Assembly: GCA_026120185.1 (NCBI GenBank)
Contig: JANUWF010001475.1
Coordinates: forward strand, 558,001 to 622,000
Direction: 5' to 3'
DNA: 64,000 nt
DNA from: Voacanga thouarsii
Taxonomy: Eukaryota > Streptophyta > Magnoliopsida > Gentianales > Apocynaceae
Positions 48,312-59,105 of the stretch are shown here, in pieces. A program made the translations under genes and the position numbers. Position 1 is the first letter of the stretch; every line of letters starts with the position of its first letter. The notes under the pieces are model-generated. The model did no database searches. It was not told where the DNA came from and saw nothing but the letters and a program-made list of their open reading frames with translations.

Positions 48312-49942
48312 TATTAAAAACACTAAAAAACTTTTAATTTTTGAATAATATCAAAACATGTTATATAATAATAATATAACCGATTTAGATTCAAACATGA
48401 CTTTTCAGTTATCAAACTGAACACTTCATGAAAAATTATGTCTATTTATATAAGTATCAAATAACATATTTTTTATATTATTGAAAGATTGAAAAATCTC
48501 CAATATTATTAGTATTGGAGAGGAGTTTTCTCATTTTTCTCTTATGTTATGAAAAAGACATAAATGGCCGATATTTCTTTAAAATATACAGTGTTTATTC
48601 TCATTTTCAAACCCTAAAAGGATGTCAAAACCATTAGCGTTAAATCATACAAGTTTACAGCATGGCCAAAGAATTTTTGTGCTTGTGGCGCATCAAACGA
48701 TGAACTTAAGCAGAATAATTTGATTCTTCAAGTTGAATCCTTCTTTTGTCTCGAAAGAACCCTGCTCATGTTTGCTGGCTTTCTTTATTCCTCTCAGTTG
48801 GAGTCTCTGTGATTTCATGCATCAAGTGTTTCCCATACCGAAAATATCTTGGAATTTGACCTATCGCATGAATTGCACAGTCCACATTTAGAACAACTTG
48901 TCAAATAAATCATGTCATCATATGTCTACACTCATCAAGGGCCGTTAAATTTAGGGTTCTCGAAAGGCTGTCTGGATTCTTTGGAACTGGAAAGCGAATG
49001 TATTTGTGTTTGATTGACATGTATAGATATGAGTTCTATACGGATCACTGTGAGAGTTTTCTCCACCTTATATCAAGAAAAATATCCCTCTTCTGTCAAT
49101 AGGATGAATTTTTTTTAATACATATTTAATATTTAATATTATTTATTATTCTTTTCTCGTCAAATTTTAACTAATGGATCGACTACTTATTTATCAATAA
49201 TCCTAATTGCACGAGTAACACCAAAAAGTTTATCAGACCATGACACATATGGTATTATATCCATGCAAGTTTAAAATAGTTATGTTCATATTAATTGGTA
49301 TTTCTTGTGAATATATAATTTGAACAGTTAAATACTTATAACCATAATTTTTTTTTTTACATGCTGTCTTCTTTATGAATGGAATTAAGAACCATCAACT
49401 AAACAATAAGTTGCAGCGAGCCACATTAAGTGAAAAATCTAAATCCACCGAGTAAATGGATAAAAGACTTTTTACTTTTCTGGTAAAATGCCATGACTAA
49501 TCCAAATGCATATATATGGTGATGAATCAGAAGCTCCTCCAATGAAATGCCAAACAAAACCTAAAAGGAAATGAGATGGATTTTGGGTAGTGGAAATCTA
49601 ACGATATCCTCCACTCAAAGGGAACAAAATTTAGCAAAATGAATTCTATCTCGTGGGTCCATTTACTTCTATACCCTGTCTAATTATTACCTTAACCTAA
49701 AGCTAATACAGTTTCTAAAACCAAATTCCAGCTAAAACGCCTGAAGTAGTTGACTTAATGCAACTCGTTGCTCTCCACTATATGTTTTATTTTTTCTTCT
49801 TTGTATTTCTTTAATGCTTGTTGAAATATTTCTCACCACAAATTGAACATCATAAGATGTGTGGACAAAACATTCCCCATTTCTTTTAATTGTTTGTTGG
49901 CTGTTTTAGTTGCTTGCTTGTTTGCTTGTTGTTCTCGGCCTC

Positions 49943-49943
<1 letters not shown>

Positions 49944-49976
<33 letters not shown>
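49944..49976. repeat. (TA)n microsatellite in the SWEET promoter
   Basis: An uninterrupted TA run ends about 85 bases upstream of the SWEET start codon. It covers the position where a TATA box would be expected, so it may itself serve as one. Confidence 0.88.
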
Positions 49977-49979
<3 letters not shown>

Positions 49980-50060
49980 CCAATGATGCTAAGAATATAG
50001 GGGTGCAATCTCAAAACACACCGTTCAGTCCTTTCTATTTGGGCTAGTATCCTTGCAACG

Positions 50061-51518
50061 ATGGGGGAGAAGCTGCGTTTGGCTATGGGAGTGGTTGGTG
50101 GGTATCTTTATCTTCCCTGTCATCTTTCATGTAGACAAACGCCTAACCCTTGCATGGTCATTTTTTGCTGCAGGCAATGCTGCCACCACGTTACTTTACG
50201 CTGCACCAATGTAATTAACCTAGCTAACCTCATCCACTTCATCTTTTGCTAGCTGTCCTCACAATTTCACCTTCATTGTCGTATGCATATATATAATCTT
50301 ATTAGCTACTAGATTAATCGATCGATATCTTATCATCTTATTTGTTTGTAATTCATTGTGTTTGCAGATTAACTTTTACAAGAATAGTAAAAAAGAAGAG
50401 CGTGGGAGAGTATTCGTGCGTTCCATATGTTATTGCACTACTGAACAGTTGCATTTATGCTTGGTATGGATTGCCCGTAGTAAGTTATCGGTGGGAAAAC
50501 TTCGTCATTTTCCCCATTAACGGAATAGGGGTTCTACTGGAGCTCTCCTTCATAATCATATATCTTAAATATGCTTCGGTCAGTCAAAAGGCAAGTTTCT
50601 TCACTTACTATGTATATAGCCAGTAATAGCATTACTTCCATTGGGGATGAGTCATTAAATCACTTGAACCAGAACCAGTTATAACTAAATTGATTTTGCG
50701 ACGGTTTTTGACCGTCGCAAATTGCGATTTTTCCTGTAGTGCTAACATGCATCTTCATATTTTCTTGTGTTGGAATTTGCAGAAAAGAGCTGCCGTAATG
50801 GCGGCATTTGTTATCATAGTGTTCTTCACCACTGCTTTAGTGTCATCCTTTGCATTTCTTGATCATAGCCATCGAAAAATGTTGGTAGGCAGTGTAGGAC
50901 TAGTTGCTTCTGCAGCAATGTACGCTTCTCCTCTCACAGTTGTGGTGAGAAATTAACATTCCCGTACAGTATATTCCTTACTCAAAAATCTTTGTTACCA
51001 TAATTTCTATTCTGTGAATTTTAATTTCTCTCCACTGAAAACTTGTGAATGTGTCAGAAACAAGTGATACAAACCAAAAGCGTGGAAATTATGCCATTCT
51101 ACCTGTCGTTTTTCTCGTTCCTTTCCAGTACGCTTTGGATGGCCTATGGACTACTTAGCCATGATCTTTTCCTTGCGGTTTGTTTCATAAGCTCTTTTCT
51201 TTTCTTTTGGTTGGGGGGTTACAGTGGATTTTCTTGATTAATATCATTTCTATCTGCATGATCTTCTTGGCTGCGCAGTCTCCAAATATCGTCGGTTCCC
51301 CTTTAGGCCTCTTCCAGCTTATGCTCCACTGCAAGTATAGGAAGAAGGGAGTCATCGAAGAGCCACAGACATCCAAATGGGATGTTGAGAGCAACGGAGA
51401 GAAAATCAACCAACAGTTAACGTTGGAGGATTTAGCCATTAACGAGAACGAAGAGAAAGCAAAACAGCAGCTGCAGCCCGCGGTCAGCAGTGAGAATCAC
51501 AATGATGAGAAGAATTAA
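50061..51518 (+). CDS. SWEET3: SWEET sugar transporter, SWEET3-type (clade I)
   Basis: SWEETs are seven-helix membrane uniporters that move sugars down their gradient; clade I members mainly carry hexoses (known). Exons 50061-50097, 50174-50210, 50368-50590, 50783-50944, 51058-51177 and 51279-51518 give 272 residues. The first MtN3 domain spans residues about 6-95: [12 protein letters not shown], then [17 protein letters not shown] and [16 protein letters not shown]. The second spans about 128-213: [19 protein letters not shown], then [16 protein letters not shown] and [13 protein letters not shown]. The start [13 protein letters not shown] and the exon lengths fit plant SWEET3. Intron 3 begins GCAAGT rather than GT; the only in-frame reading (QK|KRAAV) requires this GC-AG intron, which also contains a CACTA-type terminus. 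The tail (residues 230-272) is hydrophilic and rich in Glu, Gln and Asn. Paralogue assignment within clade I is by eye. Confidence 0.9.
50688..50741. mobile_element. Solo CACTA-like terminus in SWEET intron 3
   Basis: The minus strand reads CACTACAGGAAAAATCGCAA followed by a palindromic TTGCGACGGTC...GACCGTCGCAA. The start matches CACTA termini and the palindrome resembles CACTA subterminal motifs. No partner end, transposase or target duplication could be seen within the short intron, so it is a fragment or a very small internally deleted element. Confidence 0.55.
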
Positions 51519-53843
51519 TTAAGCTTAGATTCTATATTCTGCATGGTTTTCAGAACATAAGCGGGCTAGCCGTCGTGTTATAGTGCTGGTAGTTTTGTTG
51601 TCCTCCATCCATGGCTGATAAGTACCAACTCCTTTTGCTGTTGGGCGGCAAATTAATGCTATGGTAACTAAACCGTACGTGCTTGCTGCGCATGCATCTT
51701 AGTGTACACCCAAAAGGAATTGCAGGCATAATTATTACTACTTTAATGAGTCTTGTCACCCTTTAATGATAAATTATTCTATGCATAAATAGTGCTTAAT
51801 TAAGCAAATGGTATCACTAATAGTAGTACCTTTTTTCTACTGCTTTTCTGGGTGGCTTTCTTTTTTTTTTATATATAAAAAATTTGCTTTTCTCTTAACA
51901 AAATTAAGAAAAATCTTTTAAATTTTACTCTTGGTCTCCCCCTCCCCCAAAAAACTTTTTAAAAATCTTTTAATATATTTTTTAATATAATTTATCTTCC
52001 AACTTTGAGTTTCTAATTTCATTCTTGATTTTTTCAAGAGTTTTTCACAACAAGGAGTAGATAAGATTTGAGTCTTGTAAATATTTATATAGTGATGTGA
52101 CGATAACTACTAAGGTTATATTTGAAAAGAAGCTCTTTTCTATTCTAACTAAAACTTCAATTTAAAATAATATTAATTTAAATAATTTTTATTTTTAAAA
52201 AATTATCATATACTTACAATATATTATATTTTTTTCTCTCTCAATAATAATTGACCTATATTTATTTTATATTTAATAATATTTTATTAAATTTTAAAAA
52301 ACTCATCACAATTGAATCCTTTTCCAAGTACAACTTAAATAAAAGTATAAAATGATTTAAAATTAATCTTCATAGTAATTAAATAAAGATACCGTTTTAA
52401 AAGTATATACACAACCATGCCGATTGCAATAGTAAAGGGATTTTACTCATTTTGTCTTCATGTTTATTACTATCGGTCAAAATGCAAATGAAAATGTGCA
52501 CCAGATCATTGTTAGTCAAAGCTTAAGCCATCGCTCCCATTGTCATCGGACCGCAAGATGAGCTGTCCGTGGATTTTCGGAAGGACAACAAATGCCTGAG
52601 ATGTACTGTGAAGTTTCAAACAGAAGCTTTCTGAACCCTGAAATTTGGACGGCCTGATGGGCACGCAAACAGAGAGAGAGAGAGAGTATATGGTACTGTA
52701 GAGGTTTGAAGAATCACGAAATTCGACTATTATTGGCTAATAAGCCATTGATCAAGAACATACAGGATTGGTTAAGAGTATAAACCCCAATACTGGTAAA
52801 AAGGGTACAGAATAGAATATATGCGCATAGCCGAGAACCATCTAGCATCTACAAATGCTAGTTAGCTGGATCATGGCTGCCAGGAAAGAAACAAAAATTT
52901 TGAAGACGAGAATTGCAGCTCAAGCTCTGGTACCCTATACGCAAATGTTGCTTAGAAACCATTCAGATGCACCACTGCCACGTCCAGACCTCAAGAACAT
53001 CTTTAATGGTTTCCACGGCGTCTTAGGCAAAACATGGTGGAAAGCTTTTGACCAAATGACTCAGATACATGTCATCTGTGGTGGCTAGTAAATAAATTAA
53101 GGTACAATAGGCTCAATCAAATGCACATAATTATGTAATGTAGCTCCCCTCATTTGACTTTCTATCCATAATTTACACAAGAAACAAGAATCTATTGGAG
53201 GTTAGCGTTGACTACCATGATCTGTTCCTGCAATGAAAGGCACATGTTGGATGCTTGATGACAAAAAAGCAATATCACTAGGAGTTTATGTCTTTTAAGC
53301 CCTCAACTCTGTCCTCCATCATTTTGGTGATTCGTCATTAACAATTTGCTTTTGGATGCCATCCTTCAACTTTAGAATTAATAAATAAGAGAATCACCTC
53401 CGCACATTTTTTTTTACCTGCCACTTATAAGTACGCGCAGAGCACAGAACCATGCACTTGTAAATTGAGTTCAGAGTATGAGCAGAGCCACTACATTAGA
53501 AATGACCAGTTTCAGATAAGCTTGAGTGAAGAGTGCCTCAGTAGCTTCGTAGTTCAGATACGTACGTAATCTGAAGATCTTTGCAACATAAGCTGATTAA
53601 CCGTTTCCAGGAAGCTCAACTCTGTTGATAAAAGGAGGGGGGGGGGGGAGAATGCTAAAAAAAGACAAAAAGAAAAGGTGCCTCAAAAGGAAAACATTGC
53701 ATTAATTTGTTGCAACATCTACAAAATACAAAAAGGAGAAAAAAAAAGGGTAAAGTTTTCGGGCCAGATCCCATTTTAAAGCAACAAATTACATTTTTGC
53801 ATACTTAGGAATATTGATCAAGATATGGTAAGAAATAAGAATA
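51519..53843. other. Intergenic region between SWEET and PPR genes
   Basis: No gene is supported. It holds the SWEET 3' UTR, a TIR element (52111-52337), an (AG)n tract near 52674-52687 and a poly-G tract at 53637-53649. The frame 52855-53088 has no recognisable pattern. The segment just right of 53700 is the probable 3' UTR of the PPR gene. Confidence 0.45.
52111..52337. mobile_element. TIR element, copy B of a three-copy family
   Basis: The ends TAAGGTTATATTTG and (inverse) CAAGTACAACTTA are imperfect inverted repeats, and the interior aligns with copies A (39336-39515) and C (56226-56435). Non-coding. Confidence 0.7.
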
Positions 53844-56051
53844 TCATGATATCAAAGCGAACAAAGCAGCATCCTTTTGTTGTAAAGACAAAGTTTGAAA
53901 TTCAATGCAAGAATCTCCATTTGCTGTAAGATGCTTTAAAGTAGCATAAATGGCATCACAACATGAATAGCTTCTATCATCTACAGAAAATATATGGACT
54001 CTGTTGTTCAGCTCAATCCAACTACAGCCAGGATCCTTCTTAACTTGCAACTCCTTTAGCATTTTCCTCATTTTCATCTTCTCGCCCCATCTCCCTAGCT
54101 TGGCATATATGTTGGACATTATAACACATGTAGATATAGGCTTAGGGTCCAAAGCAAACAACTTGTCAGCCATCCTCTCACCAACCTCAAGGTCCATCCA
54201 GGACCAACAAGCATTTAGCATTGTAATTAACAGAACTTCATCAGCCTGAAATGGCATCTCATTGATAAGATCCTCGGCTTCCCGAAGATGTCCAGATCGG
54301 CCAAGCATATCTACCACACATGTAAAATGCTCTAATGATGGCGCTATACCAAAACATTCCTTCATCAAGTGGAAAAACTTCATGCTCTCGTTGACTAAAC
54401 CTACTGCAGTACACGCAGACAAGATGGCAACAAATGTTGCTGCATTTGGATTTACTCCTTGTTCCAACATTTGTTCAAATAGAAAGATTGCATTAGAACC
54501 AAGGCCATGATAGGCGTAGCCATAGATCAAAGCTGTCCAAGCTGCTACATTAGGATTAGAAATGGATCTAAACGATTCCTGTGCATCAGCAATTCTCCCA
54601 CATTTGGAGTACATGTCTATAAGAGCTGTTCCAACATATACATTGAATTCAAATGGAGTTTTTGCCAATTGACCATGGATCTGTAACCCTTGTTGAAGAG
54701 AACCAAGGCAAGAACATGCACGGAATAGTGCAGAGAATGTGGATCTAGTATGGGTGATTGATGACCTAAGCATGTCTATATATAGTTGTATTGCACTTTC
54801 ATGTAGATCATTTTCAATGAAACCCGAAATCAACGAATTCCAAGTAACAGGACTTCCCTCGCCTTTAATTCCTTCAAAAAGCTCCAAAGCTTTACCAATT
54901 TCTCCACTCCTGGAAAATGCATGAATCATAGTATTAAAGGAAACAAGATTCTTCTTTGGCATTTCCTGAAACAGCTTTTCTGAATACTCAACTCGACCAC
55001 ATTGTGCGTAACCCTTGATCATCAGATTATAAGAAACAGGATCCCTTTCATCCAATCCATTGAATATCAATTCAGCTTCCTCAATTCTACGAACTGTTAG
55101 AAGGCCTTGAATTAGCATATTTGAATCGTCCAAAGATGGATTCACTAGTTCACCATAGATCCTGTTGGCATCACCAATAAGTTCACTGTTACAGTAGAAT
55201 TCCAGGAGAGCACCACTAATTGAATGTTCAAAATCAAAACCTGATTTTATCAATAGCCCATGTATACCTTTTCCGTTTGGCGAAGCACCTATTCTTCCAC
55301 AAGCCCTTATCACGCAATCCAAAGTAAACTCGTTAGGAACAGATTCACTACTTTCTCTCATTCGTTGAAACAACTCAAAGGCCTTTTGACAACCATCGTG
55401 GCTCTTTGAATACCCGGAGATTAACGTAGTCCAAGCAACAACATCAAGGCATGGCATCCTATTGAAAACACTTAATGCATCACTCATTAGATTACATTGA
55501 ACATAGCCCACCAGCATCAAGCTCCATAATAACTCATTCCTCTCATGTAACTCATCAAAAACTTTTCTTGCACCTTCAATATCCCAACAACTAGAATGAA
55601 AATACAATAGAGAAGTTCCCACGAACTCAAAATACTGAAAACTGGATTTCAGAACAAGGGCATGAATTTGCTGTCCGAAACTTAATGATTGGCTGCGAGC
55701 ACAAACACTAAGAACTGAAGAACAGGTAGTCTCGTTGAGCTTCACACTGGAGTAGTGCATTAATGAAAATAGATCGAGAGCATCGTTGTATTTGCCCCAT
55801 TTGGAGTAGCCAGAGATCATGGCGTTCCATGACACAACTGTTCTATGCCACATTTCGTCGAACAGTCTTCGGGCTTGTTCAAGTTGACCATTTTGAACAT
55901 GCTGCGTAACAGCAATATTTACGGATTTTATGTCGCCATATTTACTGGAACGAATTTGGTGTACGCCGTCGATTACAGTTGAATACAAGCTTGAAATATT
56001 TTTCCATCGTCGATGCTTCCAGCTGCCCAAAAATGTCGACTCCAGGAACAT
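53844..56051 (-). CDS. PLS-class pentatricopeptide repeat protein, E subgroup
   Basis: PLS-class PPR proteins bind specific organellar RNAs and mostly serve C-to-U editing (known). This intronless frame encodes 735 residues from ATG 56049-56051. Repeats of about 31-36 residues run from residue about 45 to 600, with typical blocks: VVSWNAMISGYSKWGKYNDALDLF, VVAWTTLISGYSK, PVSYNLMIKGYAQCGRVEYSEKLF, VTWNSLISGF, YVGTALIDMYSKCGRIADAQ and AAWTALIYGYAYHG. The C-terminus carries the E motif region (HFTCVVDMLGRSGHLREAEDLI, then LFALDPKPISTCVIMSNIYAKLGRW) and an E+-like end with KKDPGCSWIELNNRVHIF. No DYW deaminase domain follows; such proteins usually recruit a separate DYW partner. The first 40 residues are rich in Arg, Ser and Trp and probably target an organelle. 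No internal break is visible. The target RNA cannot be told without a repeat-code analysis. Confidence 0.93.
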   Translation of the reverse strand: MFLESTFLGSWKHRRWKNISSLYSTVIDGVHQIRSSKYGDIKSVNIAVTQHVQNGQLEQARRLFDEMWHRTVVSWNAMISGYSKWGKYNDALDLFSLMHYSSVKLNETTCSSVLSVCARSQSLSFGQQIHALVLKSSFQYFEFVGTSLLYFHSSCWDIEGARKVFDELHERNELLWSLMLVGYVQCNLMSDALSVFNRMPCLDVVAWTTLISGYSKSHDGCQKAFELFQRMRESSESVPNEFTLDCVIRACGRIGASPNGKGIHGLLIKSGFDFEHSISGALLEFYCNSELIGDANRIYGELVNPSLDDSNMLIQGLLTVRRIEEAELIFNGLDERDPVSYNLMIKGYAQCGRVEYSEKLFQEMPKKNLVSFNTMIHAFSRSGEIGKALELFEGIKGEGSPVTWNSLISGFIENDLHESAIQLYIDMLRSSITHTRSTFSALFRACSCLGSLQQGLQIHGQLAKTPFEFNVYVGTALIDMYSKCGRIADAQESFRSISNPNVAAWTALIYGYAYHGLGSNAIFLFEQMLEQGVNPNAATFVAILSACTAVGLVNESMKFFHLMKECFGIAPSLEHFTCVVDMLGRSGHLREAEDLINEMPFQADEVLLITMLNACWSWMDLEVGERMADKLFALDPKPISTCVIMSNIYAKLGRWGEKMKMRKMLKELQVKKDPGCSWIELNNRVHIFSVDDRSYSCCDAIYATLKHLTANGDSCIEFQTLSLQQKDAALFALIS

Positions 56052-58865
56052 GTTATCAGAGCAGGGGCAGAGAAGCTAGAGCTCCTCCGGCCTGGTAACG
56101 GTTCATCGCCGTAGGTCCAATCCTTCTGTTTGTCTGTTTCTTTCTTCTCTGCTCCTTTTTGGAGAAAATTCTGAATTATTATTATATGAATAATTTTAAA
56201 AAAGAAATCCACAAAATAAAAAAATTAAAGGTGTATTTAGATTGGACTCAATTCAATTCAAAATTTCAATCTAAATAATTTCATTTTTTAGAGCGGTTAA
56301 ATACTCACAATACATCATATATATTTTTTTCTCATCAATGATTGAATTAAATTTTACATTTATCTCATATTTAATAATATTTTATTAAATTTTAACAAAT
56401 TCATCTCAATCTAATCCTTATCCAAGTACACCTTACGAAAAGTTAGTTGTTCAAATAAAAAGTAGTAGTCCCACATAGAGAAACTAAAAATTAAAATTCA
56501 TTTATCACAAATTAAATTGAATATTTGACTTTGGTCATATCATTTTTATCTGATAATAATAAAAAATAAATAAAAGATATGTTTTTCATTTCTTTAAAAT
56601 TAAATAATACTTCATCCGTCCTATAATATAAGTCAGATACTACTTTTAAATCGTTGAAAACTTTTCAAAAGGGTTTTGAAACTATTTTTACATTTTTGTC
56701 CTTATTTATTGTTCTCTTTCTATCTCTTCCCTTGTTTTCAAAATATTTAAATATGAGTGTTTTAGGAAGAAAAAATATAAAATCATCTTATTTTTAAGAA
56801 TCTTCATACGTGTGAAATTAAGTCTAGAGAACTATTTTTACATTTTTGTCCTTATTTATTGAAACTGCAACTACCCCACACATCCATGATAGGCCTGCGA
56901 GAAGTAGGTATGCATTGTTGTGGGATTGATTTTGGAAGAAGTATTATTGATTTTCTAATTGGATAATTCTATTGGAAGTAGAAAATTCTGATTCCCTTAC
57001 AAACTAAACTACCAGATGAGTCAAGAGTTAAGATTATGTGGATAACGGAACAGAATTCTCTTTGCCTTTTATTTCTATACGAAACTAATTTATTTTACCC
57101 AACTGTTCAATTGATTCTCTTCCATGAATACTGGTAAAGAAGATTATGTTGGGCCACTTGTGATATCAGGTATGTCCTCACTACCATATTGACACAGAGC
57201 AAGCAGATAAACAATTGCACTAAGTTTATACGGCTTTTGCGAAAAATATTCTCTTGTGTAGTATGATTCTTGTTTGGAGAAGACCAACAATGACAAAGAC
57301 GGGAAGTAAGAATCTTTGTCATCAACACATGAAAATTCACTTCATAATCAGCAAATAGACCAAGTACAAAGTAAAAAATCTGCTGGACCTTTGGTAACTG
57401 CGTCTTACTTGGAACAAGGTCCTGGCAGGCATAATTATACCAGGTCCAGAAAGTCCACTAGCAGGAGTGAAGTTAGTTTTGGCTTTTCTGCAAGTGCATG
57501 TTGTGAATATTTTGAGTGAACTATTGGGAATGCATTTGGAATTAGTGTGTTACGTGTTCTTCTATGTTTAAGAAATGGAGTTATAGAAGTGAGCATATCT
57601 ATTAAATATTAATAGGATTTGATACCCAAATGAAAGAGGCAATGTTTGGGGTAAAGTGTAAGAATATATCTTCTATCCACTGTCAGTTTAAGTAATTTCT
57701 TAGATGAGCATGATTTGATTGTAGCCACTTTCACTTGCATCTATACTATCTATTTTTAACTTGTTTCATATTCTGATCCATAAATTCACTCATCTCACAT
57801 GTTCTACTAACAGGGAGCTAATTCCACCATTTCTGCGTTGTCTAAATTAACTTACTGACTCGTATTCTTGAAGGAACGACATACCCCAATTGCAAATGAG
57901 CTCCAGAATATTGACAAAGGCTGGAGTTCGGGTCAGCTCACCCAAAATCTTGAAAAAGGTAGAGGATCAGAGGCTTGCTAGTTTGGTCACAATATGGATA
58001 CAGTGTAAGGATATGAGAGTTAATCATTGGAAACTAATGAAGGATCAAACATCTATTCTCAATCACTTCACAGCTCTGATAATCAATCAGATAAAGGAAG
58101 AACAGATGGCCACCCAAACTTAGACAGAAGAAAATCTACAAGCTTCCTACCGGGAGAGAAGGGCCGTTCAAAAGCTACTCCAATGACAAATTCTAGATGA
58201 CGATGAATGGTTGTGTTCTGAGATCCTTATGCTGGTCTACAAGTGGAGAGATACAGCCTTTCTAGTTAGAGTGTTGAGATTTAAATTGTCAATTAATGAG
58301 CAACCTTTTAACAGAGATCTTAGTAGTTCTAAATAATGATTCTCATCAGAAAACACAACCTCCTAGGGAAGGCAAGTGAAGACACCCTCCAAACCATAGA
58401 ATGTACAAATTTGTTGTCGTTGAGATGAAAATGGATATTTGAAATGCTGACAAGCAAATTTTGAGTTGTTTACAAACCACCTAGTGTGTTAGCAGATTCT
58501 AATTTGTATAAGGATTTCTACACTGCAATCCTTTTTAGCCATTGTAGCTTAACCTTTCGCTCCATAAACAAATAGAAATGGAAAAGTTTTGCTCTAGTCT
58601 CTATGTTAGGTTTCATATTTCAGTTGTAAAGATATTCAGATGCCTCGTTTACCTTAGTTTGCAATAATGTAACCTCAGTCATTGAAAATTCTTTTGTCGA
58701 ATTGTGATACTAAGTGTCCAACTGTCATTATTATGTGTTTATAATATGTTTCAAATGACCATTCATTAACAGAAGACATCATGTTAAAAACGAATGTAAT
58801 CAATGAATTTGCATAAAGAATAGCATTCTTGGTTAATAATCATGTTACAAAACTCGTCCTAAGCA
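56052..58865. other. Intergenic region right of the PPR gene
   Basis: Immediately next to the PPR start is its probable 5' flank. A TIR element (56226-56435), a MITE-like end (TACTTCATCCGTCC at about 56610) and a 31-base exact direct repeat (56681-56711 and 56831-56861) follow. A 77-codon frame at 57890-58123 is hydrophilic and unrecognised. No gene is supported. Confidence 0.45.
56226..56435. mobile_element. TIR element, copy C of a three-copy family
   Basis: The ends are TAAAGGTGTATTTAGATTGG and (inverse) TTATCCAAGTACACCTTA, the best-kept termini of the family. Interior blocks shared with copies A and B include TTTAATAATATTTTATTAAA. It is short, AT-rich and non-coding, so it is a MITE-like non-autonomous element. 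Confidence 0.75.
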
Positions 58866-59105
58866 TTAGAAATCCTTGAGGACTTTCCTAACTTGATCCC
58901 AAGGTCACAAACAAAACCACAGTGAAAGGCCCCTGCCTAGAAATTGTGGGAATAAAGCCCTTATAAAGTAAATGGCCATTTGGTCCTTCAGCCCTAATAG
59001 TCTTGAGAGCACAATCAAGTGCCCCAGAATATGGTGGTGTGCTGTCCTTGGCTTCACCTTCATGTTCATCACCCTTGTCTTGATCAATAAGAGCTTCAAC
59101 TGCAA
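58866..59105 (-). pseudogene. Mitochondrial dicarboxylate carrier (DIC/UCP4-5 type) C-terminal pseudogene
   Basis: On the minus strand the frames, taken together, show [11 protein letters not shown], then [41 protein letters not shown] and a final [10 protein letters not shown] plus stop at 58866-58868. These are the third repeat of plant mitochondrial dicarboxylate carriers, which exchange malate, oxaloacetate and phosphate across the inner membrane. At least three frameshifts or small insertions separate the pieces (near 59040, 58970 and 58900). The rest of the carrier is absent. Source and mechanism (retrocopy or gene fragment) are not determinable; these genes are often intronless. Confidence 0.8.

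Larger units (their letters stand above)
46194..50060. other. Intergenic region between SIG5 and the SWEET gene
   Basis: No gene is supported. It contains the SIG5 3' UTR, a 69-base tandem duplication at 46741-46878, a MITE at 48035-48311 and an AT-rich stretch. The (TA)n tract close to the SWEET start is listed separately. Short frames such as 47872-48105 run into the MITE and are not coding. Confidence 0.45.

Noticed and set aside
52855..53088. 77-codon open frame between SWEET and PPR genes
   Set aside because: No recognisable domain, no homologous pattern recalled and no sign of a promoter or splice partners.
57890..58123. 77-codon hydrophilic open frame
   Set aside because: It looks somewhat protein-like but I could not place it in any family and it has no splice context, so it is only mentioned in the intergenic entry.
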